64,000 nt of DNA from Hassallia sp050875635 (GCF_050875635.1 NZ_JBPAOH010000003.1:1-64000), one strand, 5' to 3'. Positions 42,916 through 51,914 are shown, counted from the first letter of the stretch. Notes: generated from the letters alone by a model not told the origin. A program made the numbers and translations.

Positions 42916-44391
42916 TTAGGATGTAGCTTTAGCTGGTTCGCAAAGAGTTGTAATTACTTCGGGTATCACCATGTTCAAGTTCCCGGCACCTAAAAACAAA
43001 GCTAAGTCTCCAGGACGCAGCTTAGAAAGTAAATATTCACGCACTGAGGATAAAGTCGGTTGATAAGTCACGTTGGACTGGTGAGTAGCAATTTTCGCCA
43101 TTAGTTGTTCACCACTGACTTGTCCTAAATCTGGTTCGCCTGCACTATAAATGTCAGTGATGACGACCAAATCAGCATAAGTAAAGGATTCGGCAAATTC
43201 TTCTAAGAACGTGAGTGTGCGGCTGTAACGATGTGGTTGAAAGATAGCAACTACTCTTTGTCCGGGTCTAGCTTGGAGACGTGCGGCAGCAAGAGTGGCG
43301 CGAATTTCACTGGGGTGATGGGCGTAGTCGTCAATAAAGGTAATACCATTGACTTCACCGCGTAATTCAAAGCGGCGTCTTGCACCTTCAAAAGTGGCGA
43401 GAGATTCAGCAATTAAGCCAAATTCTAAACCTAAAACTCGACCAACAGCGACTGCGGCTAAGGAGTTGCTGAGGTTGTGACGACCGAGCAAACGCAAGTT
43501 TAATAAGCCCAAGGCTTTGCCTCGTTCCCAAACTAAAGCTGTTGTACCATCGGCGCGATATTCGATATTGGTGACAGTGTAATCAGCTTCGGTGTCTGAG
43601 TGTAAGCTGTAGCTGATAGTTGGTTTGAGGCGATTGCTTACCGTTTCACAATCAATACTACCGATCAATACTTTGCAACTTTTAGCGAATGTCTGGAAAG
43701 TTTCCACCACTTGCTCTAATGTGTCGTAGTGGTCGGGATGATCTAATTCAATATTGGTGATGATGCCAATTTCTGGGGCATGTTTTACCAAAGAACCATC
43801 TGATTCATCTGCCTCAGCTACTAGATATTTACTTTCTCCCAATCGGGCATTGCCAGACCAAGCTTTTACTTCGCCACCTATCAGAATCGTTGGGTCTAAA
43901 CCAGCTTGTAGTAGCATATAACCAATCATGCTACTAGTTGTTGTTTTACCGTGCGTTCCTGCGACTGCAATACTGTAATATTCCGCAATTAATGCGGCTA
44001 GCACATCAGACCTATGAAAGATTGGACAACCTAATTCTAGTGCTGCTTTGTATTCTAAATTATTTGTATTAATTGCTGTTGAACATATGACTTGGGGCAG
44101 TATTGCTTTACTTACAGTAGGCAATTTTTCTGGTGAATTTAATACTACTGTATTCTTCTCAGTAATAACCTCACTTGCAGGATGAAAAAACGCGAGATTG
44201 CTTGCTGATTGTGTCCCAAATATATGAGATCCGATACCTTCCAACTTTCGTGTAATGTGGTTGGGACGAAGATCCGAACCTGACACTGGCAAATGGCGTT
44301 TTGTCAGAACGTATGCCAGAGCAGACATACCTATACCGCCAATACCAATAAAGTGAAATGGTCTACCACTAAAGTCTACAGAATTGCTCAT
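42916..44391 (-). CDS. murC: UDP-N-acetylmuramate--L-alanine ligase
   Basis: MurC adds L-alanine to UDP-MurNAc using ATP. It has FHFIGIGGIGMSALA at the N-terminus, the P-loop AGTHGKTTTSSM, the Mg-binding EADESDGSLV, HNLSNSLAA and the C-terminal DDYAHHPSEIRATL. At 491 residues it is standard. It heads a murC-murB-ebfC string. Confidence 0.97.
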   Translation of the reverse strand: MSNSVDFSGRPFHFIGIGGIGMSALAYVLTKRHLPVSGSDLRPNHITRKLEGIGSHIFGTQSASNLAFFHPASEVITEKNTVVLNSPEKLPTVSKAILPQVICSTAINTNNLEYKAALELGCPIFHRSDVLAALIAEYYSIAVAGTHGKTTTSSMIGYMLLQAGLDPTILIGGEVKAWSGNARLGESKYLVAEADESDGSLVKHAPEIGIITNIELDHPDHYDTLEQVVETFQTFAKSCKVLIGSIDCETVSNRLKPTISYSLHSDTEADYTVTNIEYRADGTTALVWERGKALGLLNLRLLGRHNLSNSLAAVAVGRVLGLEFGLIAESLATFEGARRRFELRGEVNGITFIDDYAHHPSEIRATLAAARLQARPGQRVVAIFQPHRYSRTLTFLEEFAESFTYADLVVITDIYSAGEPDLGQVSGEQLMAKIATHQSNVTYQPTLSSVREYLLSKLRPGDLALFLGAGNLNMVIPEVITTLCEPAKATS

Positions 44392-44737
44392 TTTTTAATC
44401 CTCTTACACCACACCACACCAATATTCACAAATGACACGCGTATCATAACAGGAATTTGATTTTTATCGTTACAGATCGTGCATCATTTTCTCTTTCATG
44501 ATTCGGTTGCTATCGAATGCTAAACATCTGCATGTTCAGAATGATTTTACCAAGGCAGGCGATTTTTTCTTTTTCCGAACTGTTTTTATGTTTATTCTGA
44601 AAATTTCCGCTGCATCGGGAAAGAAATGAGTGTAATTTCAAATACATTTTTTGTTTTCCTTACTGGAATTATTGCTCAATAGTACATTGGGATGCGAAAC
44701 TGCTTTTAAACTGAAATGAAACTCACAAATCGTGCGA
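44392..44737. other. Divergent promoter region of murC and nadD
   Basis: About 345 bases between divergent genes. It contains AT-rich stretches fit for promoters on both strands; no operator is recognised. Confidence 0.5.
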
Positions 44738-45361
44738 ATGCGGTCTATAGCAATTTTCGGCGGCACTTTTGATCCTGTTCATTGGGGACACTTGATTTTA
44801 GCCGAGACAGCTTTGCATCAAGTACCCTTAGAATACGTAATTTGGGTGCCATCGTTAAATCCTCCTCATAAACAAGCGACTTCCTTTGAGCATCGAGTAG
44901 AAATGCTCCAACTAGCGATCAAAGACAACCCCTCGTTTACTATTTCATTGGTTGAGATGAATCGCTCCGGAACTTCCTATGCGATTGATACCCTACTTGA
45001 GTTATCTGCTTTTTACCCTAATACTCACTGGTACTGGATTCTAGGCTTGGATGCCTTCCTTACTTTGCCCCGTTGGTATCGTGGACGAGAATTAGTACAA
45101 ATGTGTGATTTGTTGGTCGCACCCCGATTAGTCGGTGGTGAGAATATAGCTCAAAGCGAGTTGATCTGCAAGCAAGTACAACAACTGCAAAAACAATCCT
45201 ATACCATTAGCTGGCAATTATTGCCTATACCTTTAGTGGGACTTTCGTCAAGTTTAATTCGGCAGATGTGCGGCGAACGCCAGTCAATTCGTTATCTAGT
45301 CCCGGAATCGGTTAGATTGTACATCACCGCCCAAAACCTCTACTTCGATAAATCTAAATAA
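44738..45361 (+). CDS. nadD: Nicotinate-nucleotide adenylyltransferase
   Basis: NadD makes deamido-NAD from nicotinate mononucleotide and ATP. The ATG at 44738 (MRSIAIFGGTFDPVHWGHL) is chosen over a GTG two codons earlier. It has the nucleotidyltransferase HxGH-type motif (HWGH) and the C-terminal SSSLIRQM, equivalent to ISSTxxR. Length 207 residues is normal. Confidence 0.92.
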   Translation: MRSIAIFGGTFDPVHWGHLILAETALHQVPLEYVIWVPSLNPPHKQATSFEHRVEMLQLAIKDNPSFTISLVEMNRSGTSYAIDTLLELSAFYPNTHWYWILGLDAFLTLPRWYRGRELVQMCDLLVAPRLVGGENIAQSELICKQVQQLQKQSYTISWQLLPIPLVGLSSSLIRQMCGERQSIRYLVPESVRLYITAQNLYFDKSK

Positions 45362-45478
45362 AATATGTATTTTTTTGTTGCTTCAGCACTTTATAGTTAT
45401 AAATACCCCCCCCGTTTGCGGTATGATCGTGGTCAACGATATTAATGTATAGGCATAAATACAGAGGGGCAAGACGCT

Positions 45479-46492
45479 GTGATTAGAGTTGCAATCAACG
45501 GTTTTGGGCGCATTGGACGTAACTTTATGCGCTGCTGGGTAGGTAGAGAACATAGCAACATCGAGATAGTTGCTGTCAACGACACCTCAGACCCAAGAAC
45601 CAACGCGCATCTGCTCAGATATGACACGATGCTAGGAAAGTTACAGAATGCTGACATTTCTGCCGATGATAATTCTATCATCGTTAACGGTAAAACCGTT
45701 AAGTGCGTATCCGATCGCAATCCAGAAAACTTGCCCTGGAGAGACTGGCAAATAGACCTGGTTATTGAAGCAACAGGTGTATTTACCAGCAAAGAAGGGG
45801 CAATGAAGCATGTAAATGCAGGTGCCAAAAAAGTTCTGATCACTGCCCCAGGCAAAAACGAAGATGGTACGTTTGTAGTTGGCGTGAATCATCACGATTA
45901 CGACCACAACAAACACAACATCATCAGTAATGCCAGCTGTACTACCAACTGTTTGGCTCCTGTTGCCAAGGTGTTGCACGAAAAGTTCAACATCATCAAA
46001 GGCACCATGACCACCACTCACAGCTACACCGGCGACCAACGTCTGTTAGACGCCAGTCACCGAGATTTGCGACGTGCTCGTGCTGCGGCAATGAACATTG
46101 TACCCACCTCCACAGGTGCGGCAAAAGCTGTAGCGTTGGTACTACCAGACCTCAAAGGTAAGCTGAATGGTGTGGCATTGCGCGTACCCACCCCGAATGT
46201 TTCGATGGTGGATTTCGTCGTTCAAGTCGAAAAGCGTACCATTACCGAAGAAGTCAACCAAGCCCTAAAAGATGCCTCCGAGGGTTCACTCAAAGGCATT
46301 TTAGACTATTGCGATCTACCTTTGGTATCATCCGATCACCAAGGTACTGAAGCTTCTTCGATTGTCGATGCTAGCTTGACAATGGTCATGGGCAGCGACA
46401 TGGTGAAGGTGATGGCATGGTATGACAACGAGTGGGGTTACAGCCAGCGAGTCTTGGATTTGGCAGAGCTAGTAGCCGATAAGTGGAGTTAA
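45479..46492 (+). CDS. gap2: Glyceraldehyde-3-phosphate dehydrogenase, Calvin-cycle type
   Basis: Gap2 is the NAD(P)H-using GAPDH for photosynthetic carbon fixation. The GTG start follows a GAGGGG ribosome binding site. Motifs: INGFGRIGRN, the Gap2-type NDTSDPRTNAHLLRYD and the active Cys in SNASCTTNCLAP. The C-terminus has WYDNEWGYSQRV. At 337 residues it is full length. A poly-C tract lies upstream at about 45404-45412, and a strong intrinsic terminator follows inside the end of thiL. Confidence 0.96.
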   Translation: MIRVAINGFGRIGRNFMRCWVGREHSNIEIVAVNDTSDPRTNAHLLRYDTMLGKLQNADISADDNSIIVNGKTVKCVSDRNPENLPWRDWQIDLVIEATGVFTSKEGAMKHVNAGAKKVLITAPGKNEDGTFVVGVNHHDYDHNKHNIISNASCTTNCLAPVAKVLHEKFNIIKGTMTTTHSYTGDQRLLDASHRDLRRARAAAMNIVPTSTGAAKAVALVLPDLKGKLNGVALRVPTPNVSMVDFVVQVEKRTITEEVNQALKDASEGSLKGILDYCDLPLVSSDHQGTEASSIVDASLTMVMGSDMVKVMAWYDNEWGYSQRVLDLAELVADKWS

Positions 46493-46618
46493 GCAAAAAG
46501 TTAGGAATTAGGAGTTATGAGTGAGGAATTTTAAGTTTTGAGTTGTCAGTTGTGGTTTTTGAATCAAAAATGGGCTTCAACTCCCAACTGACAACTCCCA
46601 ACTGACAACTCCCAACTC

Positions 46619-47836
46619 CTAACTCATAAAGTGTTGAAACCCTCGACCAAGAGTGAGAACTTGGTCGGGGTTTTTTGCGTTCTGGTCGTGCAAAATGACT
46701 TTGGAGCCAGATGTAATTGTTCCGACGATCGCTGCCCCTTTACCAAGTTTTTCAACTAATGCATAAGCTGGTTGTTTTGGCAAGCAAAGCACTAATTCAA
46801 AGTCTTCGCCACCGTAAAGAGCGTTAAAGAGCGCTTTTTCTTTTGTCAGCCAGTAGTTGAAAGCATCTGGTAAAAGAATTTGCGTAGATTCTAGAACAGC
46901 GCCAACACCACTGGCGCGGCAAATTTGCAAAACTGTATCCGCCAAACCGTCGCTGCTGTCCATACCGGAGATGGGGAGTGGGGAGTGGGGAATGGGGAGT
47001 GGGGGGAAGGGGGAGAGGGGGGGATGGGGGGATGGGGAGCCAGTGCGTTGCGTATTTTCCCCCCGTTGTAGCACCTGGCGTGGGATAGGGGGAGTTGTAG
47101 GGGCGGGGTTTTCCCGCCCATCGGGGTTTCCCCGCCCATCGGGGTTTTCCCGCCCATCGGGGTTTCCCCGCCCATCGGGGTTTTCCCGCCCTTGTGGAAT
47201 TGAGTCAGATAAAATTTCCCAGAGGATGGGTAAGACATCTAAACGGGGTTGTGGGCGCTGGTGTGCGCGGATGAGAGCCGTATAATCCCCTTGAGTGAGG
47301 TTTTGCCCCAATTCTGGATGTAACAGCAGTTCTAAGCCAGCGCGGGAGGCTCCATGAACGCCTGTGACAACGATCGCATCCCCGACTTGGGCTTGATTGC
47401 GGCGGATAATTTGATGGGGATGAGCTTGACCAAAAGCGGTGATTGATAAAGTGATGACAGGCGATCGCACTACATCACCGCCCACAATTGAGGTATTGTA
47501 TTTTTGCAGGCATTGTGTTATACCCTGGTACAATTCCTCAACCCAACTGACGCTAACTTCTCCCGGAAGTCCCAAACCAACAGTAATCCCCAGTGGAGAA
47601 GCGCCCATTGCCGCCAAATCTGATAAATTAGCAGCAGCAGCTCGCCAACCGGCATCTTCTGGCGAAGTGGTAATCTCGCTAAAATGCACGCCGTCAACCA
47701 GCACATCGGTTGTCACCACCAAAGATTCCCCTGGTTTAGTCACCAGCACCGCTGCGTCATCCCCGATAATCTCCGGTGGACAAAAGCGCTGCAATCTTTC
47801 TAAAAGACCTTGTTCACCAATATCTCGAACTTGCAT
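46619..47836 (-). CDS. thiL: Thiamine-monophosphate kinase with a repeat-encoded insert
   Basis: ThiL phosphorylates thiamine monophosphate to thiamine diphosphate. Recognised blocks: IGDDAAV (about 24-30), TTDVLVDGVHF (about 42-52), NLSDLAAMGASP, GLEL and GMDSSDGLAD (about 291-300), then GGEDFELVL. The protein has 405 residues against about 320-340 in the family. The excess is a low-complexity segment at about residues 212-289 with 6-residue ENPDGR/GNPDGR repeats and a Pro/Ser-rich stretch, between LWEILS and ISGMDSSDG. It is encoded by a palindromic repeat insertion that keeps the frame. Flanking sequence is intact, so activity is plausible but unproven. Confidence 0.92.
   Translation of the reverse strand: MQVRDIGEQGLLERLQRFCPPEIIGDDAAVLVTKPGESLVVTTDVLVDGVHFSEITTSPEDAGWRAAAANLSDLAAMGASPLGITVGLGLPGEVSVSWVEELYQGITQCLQKYNTSIVGGDVVRSPVITLSITAFGQAHPHQIIRRNQAQVGDAIVVTGVHGASRAGLELLLHPELGQNLTQGDYTALIRAHQRPQPRLDVLPILWEILSDSIPQGRENPDGRGNPDGRENPDGRGNPDGRENPAPTTPPIPRQVLQRGENTQRTGSPSPHPPLSPFPPLPIPHSPLPISGMDSSDGLADTVLQICRASGVGAVLESTQILLPDAFNYWLTKEKALFNALYGGEDFELVLCLPKQPAYALVEKLGKGAAIVGTITSGSKVILHDQNAKNPDQVLTLGRGFQHFMS
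46641..46676 (+). terminator. Intrinsic terminator for gap2, inside the thiL 3' end
   Basis: An 11-bp stem (CCTCGACCAAG with CTTGGTCGGGG, one G-T pair), an 8-base loop and TTTTTT directly after. It lies 148 bases past gap2 and within the last 20 codons of the convergent thiL gene. Confidence 0.85.
46970..47203. repeat. In-frame composite repeat inside thiL
   Basis: Two parts: 18-bp tandem units with CCCGCCCATCGGGG at about 47100-47190, and a REP plus G-rich tandem part at 46970-47095 (GAGCCAGTGCGTTGCG...CACCTGGCGTGG). About 234 bases (78 codons) with no stop in the thiL frame. Confidence 0.8.
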
Positions 47837-47842
47837 ATTTTG

Positions 47843-47955
47843 ATAGTGGATAGTGGAATTTGGATAGTTGGAGGGTTGACGGTTGACGGTTGACGGTTGA
47901 CGGTTAACAATTAACCACTAACCACTAACCACTAACCACTAACCACTAACAATTA
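47843..47955. repeat. Palindromic short tandem repeats
   Basis: GGTTGAC units (about 47873-47905) followed by AACCACT units (about 47913-47952), complementary to each other, between thiL and the cyclophilin gene. Confidence 0.75.
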
Positions 47956-47956
47956 T

Positions 47957-49063
47957 CTATGCTGTTTTCGGCTCGACTAAATTTTCTATGCCTTGGGTGA
48001 CTTTTGCCGATTCGATTTTGTCACCTGCCTTAAGTTTATCTAAAACTTCTTTGCCCTCGCTGAGGTAACCAAAAACGGAGTAGCGTCCATCTAACAAATT
48101 GCGTCCGGCTGGGGTAAGTTCTGGTTCAAACAAAAAGAAGAAAAATTGCGAAGAACCGCCATTAACTTCATTTTCCGGACGAGCCATCGCCAATGCGCCA
48201 AAGGCAGAAAAAGGCAGAACTGGCATATCAGTATAACGCCCAGCGGCTTCTAGTGTAATCCCGTAGGTGGGTTCTTTATCGCCTTCTGCGAGAATTTCTA
48301 AGGGAATAGCCCGGTATTTTTTCGTTTTTGGGTCAATAAAACCGACTTCTTTACCTGGGGGATCTCCGGTTTGCAAAACGTAAGATTCTTCAGAGCGGGT
48401 AAATTCTAAACCGTTATAAAACCCTCTTTGTACCAAATCAACAAAGTTTCCGGCGGTGACAGGGGCGCTGTAACCGTCCACAATCATAGTAAGATTACCT
48501 TTGTTGGTTTTCATTTCTACGGTGGCACGACCTTTGAGTTGAGGTAGGTTGCTGTACTCAGCAGGCACTTCAAAGGGGTATTTTTTCACCATTGACTCTT
48601 CTAACAAAGTAACGAGATTCAGCAGCTTGGCTCGTCCAGAGCGAAGTTTTTCTTTATCTTTGGTTTTAACGACATCATTCAGGGAAGTCACGCCAGATTT
48701 TAACTCAGCAATCCAAGCTTCAGCTTGGGGTTGGCGTTCTTCAGAGACGCTTGCGAGGATTTTGTCGGGATTATTCAGAATCCGCGATGCTTTGCTGAGG
48801 TCTTTGGAAATAGCCCCCCAGCGGCGATTTGCTCGCAGTTGGGCGGCAATGTCTTCTAAAGACGCTTGCAAGTCCCGCACGGGTTTATTATCTATGGGAA
48901 GGGCGTAGCGTAACAAGGCGTTGCCATCGGTGATCGCATTTCCAGCTGGTAGCGCGGCTCTACTGATGGGAGTCCACCCAGCTGTACTTATGCCTAAACT
49001 TATTGTCACCAACAACACTGCAATTAGGCTTTTTTTCAGCCAGGATTTTAATAAGTTGAACAT
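47957..49063 (-). CDS. Thylakoid-lumen-type cyclophilin peptidyl-prolyl isomerase (TLP40-like)
   Basis: The ATG at 49061-49063 (MFNLLKSWLKK) gives 368 residues. A signal peptide is followed by a helical N-terminal domain (about 50-170, LQASLEDIAAQLRANRRW), then a cyclophilin domain (about 180-365) with NFVDLVQRGFYNGLEFTR, FGALAMARPENEVNGGSSQFFFFL and RYSVFGYL. This arrangement is that of plant TLP40/CYP38 and the Synechocystis homologue, which act in photosystem II assembly. It lies upstream of thiL on the same strand and divergent from efp. Confidence 0.88.
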   Translation of the reverse strand: MFNLLKSWLKKSLIAVLLVTISLGISTAGWTPISRAALPAGNAITDGNALLRYALPIDNKPVRDLQASLEDIAAQLRANRRWGAISKDLSKASRILNNPDKILASVSEERQPQAEAWIAELKSGVTSLNDVVKTKDKEKLRSGRAKLLNLVTLLEESMVKKYPFEVPAEYSNLPQLKGRATVEMKTNKGNLTMIVDGYSAPVTAGNFVDLVQRGFYNGLEFTRSEESYVLQTGDPPGKEVGFIDPKTKKYRAIPLEILAEGDKEPTYGITLEAAGRYTDMPVLPFSAFGALAMARPENEVNGGSSQFFFFLFEPELTPAGRNLLDGRYSVFGYLSEGKEVLDKLKAGDKIESAKVTQGIENLVEPKTA

Positions 49064-49089
49064 GGCATGGCTCAAATACAACATCTAAA

Positions 49090-49262
49090 TTTTTGACTTC
49101 TTGCGTAACCCATGAATAATCTTCCCACAGTACAGGGGAATTGGGCATGGGGCATGGGACATGGGGCATGGGGCATAGAAAGAGATTTGGCTTTATTCCC
49201 ATTGCCCATTGCCCATTGCCCATTAAACAATTGCGATAGGGCCCAATTCCCAATTCTCAATG
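49090..49262. repeat. Heptamer repeats with conserved ATTTGGCTTTATTCCC core
   Basis: A left arm of GGGGCAT units (49145-49179), core GATTTGGCTTTATTCCC (about 49183-49200), and right arm of ATTGCCC units (49201-49224), then GCAATTG. It lies between the divergent cyclophilin and efp genes. Confidence 0.75.
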
Positions 49263-49332
49263 ACAAAATGACTAATTCCTCCGCTTGAGGGGTACAATAA
49301 ATGCCGATTGTCTTCCAAAGAGTAAAAGCTTC

Positions 49333-49890
49333 ATGATCTCCAGTAACGACTTTCGACCCGGTGTTTCAATTGTTTTAGATGGATCTGTATGGCGGGTGGT
49401 AGAATTCCTGCACGTTAAGCCAGGTAAAGGTTCTGCGTTTGTCCGAACAAAGCTAAAAAATGTCCAGAGTGGGAGCGTGGTAGAAAAAACGTTCCGAGCT
49501 GGGGAAACTGTGCCGCAGGCTAATCTAGAAAAAAGCACGATGCAACATACTTATAAAGAAGGCGATGAGTATGTCTTTATGGATATGGAAACTTATGAAG
49601 AAGGCAGATTGAGCGCTAAACAAATTGGCGATCGCGTAAAATACCTCAAAGAAGGTATGGAAGCTGAAGTCATCCGCTGGGGCGATCAAGTCCTAGGTGT
49701 GGAATTGCCTAAGTCTGTGGTTTTGGAAATTGTCCAAACAGATCCAGGTGTCAAAGGTGACACGGCTACAGGTGGGTCAAAACCAGCAACTCTCGAAACT
49801 GGCGCAGTTATCATGGTTCCTTTGTTTATTGCTCAAGGAGAACGCATCAGAATTGATACTCAGGAAGATAAATATATCAGTAGGGAATAA
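49333..49890 (+). CDS. efp: Elongation factor P
   Basis: EF-P rescues ribosomes stalled at polyproline. The ATG at 49333 (MISSNDFRPGVSIV) gives 185 residues, standard length; a longer start adds non-conserved sequence. Features: EFLHVKPGKGSAFVRTKLKN, with the modifiable Lys in GKG, and the C-terminal signature GDTATGGSKPATLETGA. It precedes accB by about 110 bases, a common cyanobacterial pairing. Confidence 0.97.
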   Translation: MISSNDFRPGVSIVLDGSVWRVVEFLHVKPGKGSAFVRTKLKNVQSGSVVEKTFRAGETVPQANLEKSTMQHTYKEGDEYVFMDMETYEEGRLSAKQIGDRVKYLKEGMEAEVIRWGDQVLGVELPKSVVLEIVQTDPGVKGDTATGGSKPATLETGAVIMVPLFIAQGERIRIDTQEDKYISRE

Positions 49891-49997
49891 TTTTTATCTC
49901 ACCTGGTTTATCTGAAGGCGGAATTCCACCACAATCGGGATGCGAGCTTTTTGCCACGAAAAATATTTCATACGGATAGGTTGAGGTAAGAAAAACT

Positions 49998-50525
49998 GTG
50001 CCATTGGACTTTAATGAAATCCGCCAATTGCTGGTAACTATTGCACAAACAGATATTGCAGAAGTAACCCTTAAAAGTAACGATTTTGAATTAACGGTAC
50101 GTAGGGGGGTTAATGTCAGCAATCAAGAGCACCTTAGCGGTGCAGCTGGATCGGGATTGACAACGACACCAGCTGCACCCCAAGTGGCATTTACTCCGTT
50201 ACCGGAGATTGCCGTAAGTCGCGTTACAGAAAATGCCGGGACTGCGGTGCCGTCGTCAGCACAAAACTCGACGCGTGACCTGCGATTAGTAGAAGTGCCT
50301 TCCCCGATGGTGGGAACATTTTATCGCGCTCCGGCTCCAGGTGAATCGTTTTTTGTGGAAGTGGGCGATCGCGTCAAGAGCGGTCAAACTGTCTGTATTA
50401 TCGAAGCAATGAAGTTGATGAATGAGATCGAAACCGAAATATCCGGACAAGTGATGGAAATTTTGGTGCAAAATGGCGAATCGGTCGAATATGGTCAACC
50501 TTTGATGAGAATTAACCCTGATTAA
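49998..50525 (+). CDS. accB: Biotin carboxyl carrier protein of acetyl-CoA carboxylase
   Basis: AccB carries the biotin that moves CO2 in the first step of fatty-acid synthesis. A GTG start gives MPLDFNEIRQLL. A Pro/Ala/Thr-rich linker follows, then the biotinyl domain at about residues 98-174, with PMVGTFYRAPAPG and the biotinylation motif EAMKLMNE (Lys near 138). It is probably co-transcribed with efp. Confidence 0.96.
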   Translation: MPLDFNEIRQLLVTIAQTDIAEVTLKSNDFELTVRRGVNVSNQEHLSGAAGSGLTTTPAAPQVAFTPLPEIAVSRVTENAGTAVPSSAQNSTRDLRLVEVPSPMVGTFYRAPAPGESFFVEVGDRVKSGQTVCIIEAMKLMNEIETEISGQVMEILVQNGESVEYGQPLMRINPD

Positions 50526-50588
50526 GTATTAATCTATATATGAAATGAGTAATTGTTGATATTTTCTGTCCTTGCGGGTTAAACAGTA

Positions 50589-50936
50589 ATGAAACAAGTG
50601 TTGCCTATACCCCCTGAAGTGGTGCAACAAGTAGCCGAATACTTCAGCCTGTTGAGTGAACCGATGCGCTTGCGGCTGTTGCACCTACTACGGGATGATG
50701 AAAAATGCGTGCAAGAGTTGGTAGAGGCAACACAAACTTCTCAGGCAAATGTGTCAAAACACCTGAAGGTAATGTGGCAAGCGGGAATTCTCAGCCGTCG
50801 CAGTGAAGGAACTTGCGCTTATTACCGCGTGGAAGACCAAATGATTTTTGATTTGTGCAATCGAGTTTGCGATCGCCTTGCCACTAGGTTAGAACAGCAA
50901 GCTCGTAGTTTTCGGATTTTGAATAGCAAGCTGTAA
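50589..50936 (+). CDS. ArsR family transcriptional regulator
   Basis: A winged-helix repressor of 115 residues with LLSEPMRLRLLHLLRDDEKCVQEL (helices 1-3), then the recognition helix QANVSKHLKVMWQAGILSRR and the wing EGTCAYYRV. It lacks the two-Cys ELCVCD arsenic motif; only single Cys residues are present, so the effector is unknown. It lies 65 bases downstream of accB on the same strand. Confidence 0.9.
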   Translation: MKQVLPIPPEVVQQVAEYFSLLSEPMRLRLLHLLRDDEKCVQELVEATQTSQANVSKHLKVMWQAGILSRRSEGTCAYYRVEDQMIFDLCNRVCDRLATRLEQQARSFRILNSKL

Positions 50937-51125
50937 GGTTAGTTGTTGGTTGTTGGTTGATGGTTGTTGATTGATAGTTGATGGTTGTTGGTTGGTTGAT
51001 AGTTGTTGGTTGTTAGGTACGAAAAATTACTCTTAACCACTAACCACTAACCACTAACCCCTAACCACTAACCACTAACCCCTAACCACTAACCCCTAAC
51101 CACTAACCACTAACCACTAACCACG
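50937..51125. repeat. Palindromic short tandem repeats
   Basis: GTTGGTT/GTTGATG units (about 50941-51018) followed by CCACTAACCAC and CCCCTAACC units (about 51032-51122), complementary arms between convergent genes. Confidence 0.75.
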
Positions 51126-51128
51126 TTC

Positions 51129-51749
51129 CTAAAGCGAATAGTCTTTTTTAAAGCTTTCGCGAGTTAATGGCTGTTCTACTTCCAAACCTTCACCGCCTAA
51201 AGTTTCTAATTTTTTACCGTTCACATCAATGTATACTTTGGCGGTGGGATTCAATGTGGTAGCGGTGTAAACAACTTGTCCCACGCGACCCATCATTGAA
51301 GTACTACCACCTCCACTAGTAAATTCATTCGATAAGTTAACGTGGATCTCATCATTTTGCACTTTTAAACTTTCTAGTTTTGTTCCTTTGGGGATGGTGG
51401 TGGAACCTGTTCCTTCTGTAGGTCCTGCTAACAAACTTTGGAAAACCTCTTCTAAAACTTGGTCGGGCTTGTTACCAGATGCTTTAGTTTGAACTTGAAC
51501 TGGTTGAGGAACGAATTCAAAGTTTCTACCATTATCTTTCAACCAATAAATATTAGTTGCTTTTTCAACAGGCTGGGTTGGTATAGTATTGCCTGAATTT
51601 GGTAAGCTTGTAGCTCCTGGAGTTGGCACTCCAGGGTGATTGGCATTCCAAGTTAGCCAAGCTACACCACCACTGACGGCTATAACTGCGGCTGAAACAG
51701 CTGCTATTACACCTGAAGAAATACGTTTAGATCCTTGTTGGTCTTTCAT
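51129..51749 (-). CDS. GerMN domain-containing membrane protein
   Basis: The ATG at 51747-51749 (MKDQQGSKRISSG) gives 206 residues; upstream in-frame codons translate a REP unit. One N-terminal transmembrane helix (about 11-31), then a GerMN domain with YWLKDNGRNFEFVP, VFQSLLAGPTEG and VYIDVNGKKLE. In Gram-positives this domain occurs in spore-germination and lipoprotein contexts; in cyanobacteria the role is unknown, probably periplasmic. Confidence 0.82.
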   Translation of the reverse strand: MKDQQGSKRISSGVIAAVSAAVIAVSGGVAWLTWNANHPGVPTPGATSLPNSGNTIPTQPVEKATNIYWLKDNGRNFEFVPQPVQVQTKASGNKPDQVLEEVFQSLLAGPTEGTGSTTIPKGTKLESLKVQNDEIHVNLSNEFTSGGGSTSMMGRVGQVVYTATTLNPTAKVYIDVNGKKLETLGGEGLEVEQPLTRESFKKDYSL

Positions 51750-51774
51750 GCTTAAAAGCTTCCTGAGAGCTAAG

Positions 51775-51865
51775 ATAATATTTATGTGAGCCAGCGCGGT
51801 CTTGGGGAGCCACTGCGTTGGGCGGCTCTGCCGACTTGAAGCAAGTGGCGTGGTTTCCCCCATGA
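51775..51865. repeat. REP-like units upstream of the GerMN gene
   Basis: GCCAGCGCGGTCTTGGG then GAGCCACTGCGTTGGGCGG and a closing AAGTGGCGTGG, the family seen at 2440, 19684 and 38203. Confidence 0.7.
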
Positions 51866-51914
51866 GCGACTGGCGAACCCGAAGGGTGAGTAGAAGCCTG
51901 GGTAACGACGATAC

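Noticed and set aside
45403..45440. Poly-C tract upstream of gap2 as a phase-variable switch
   Set aside because: It lies outside the coding region, and there is no sign of length variation from a single sequence.
46857..47285. 142-residue plus-strand ORF opposite thiL
   Set aside because: It mirrors the repeat insert in thiL (FSRPSGFPRPSG units); the true gene is thiL, shown by conserved flanks.
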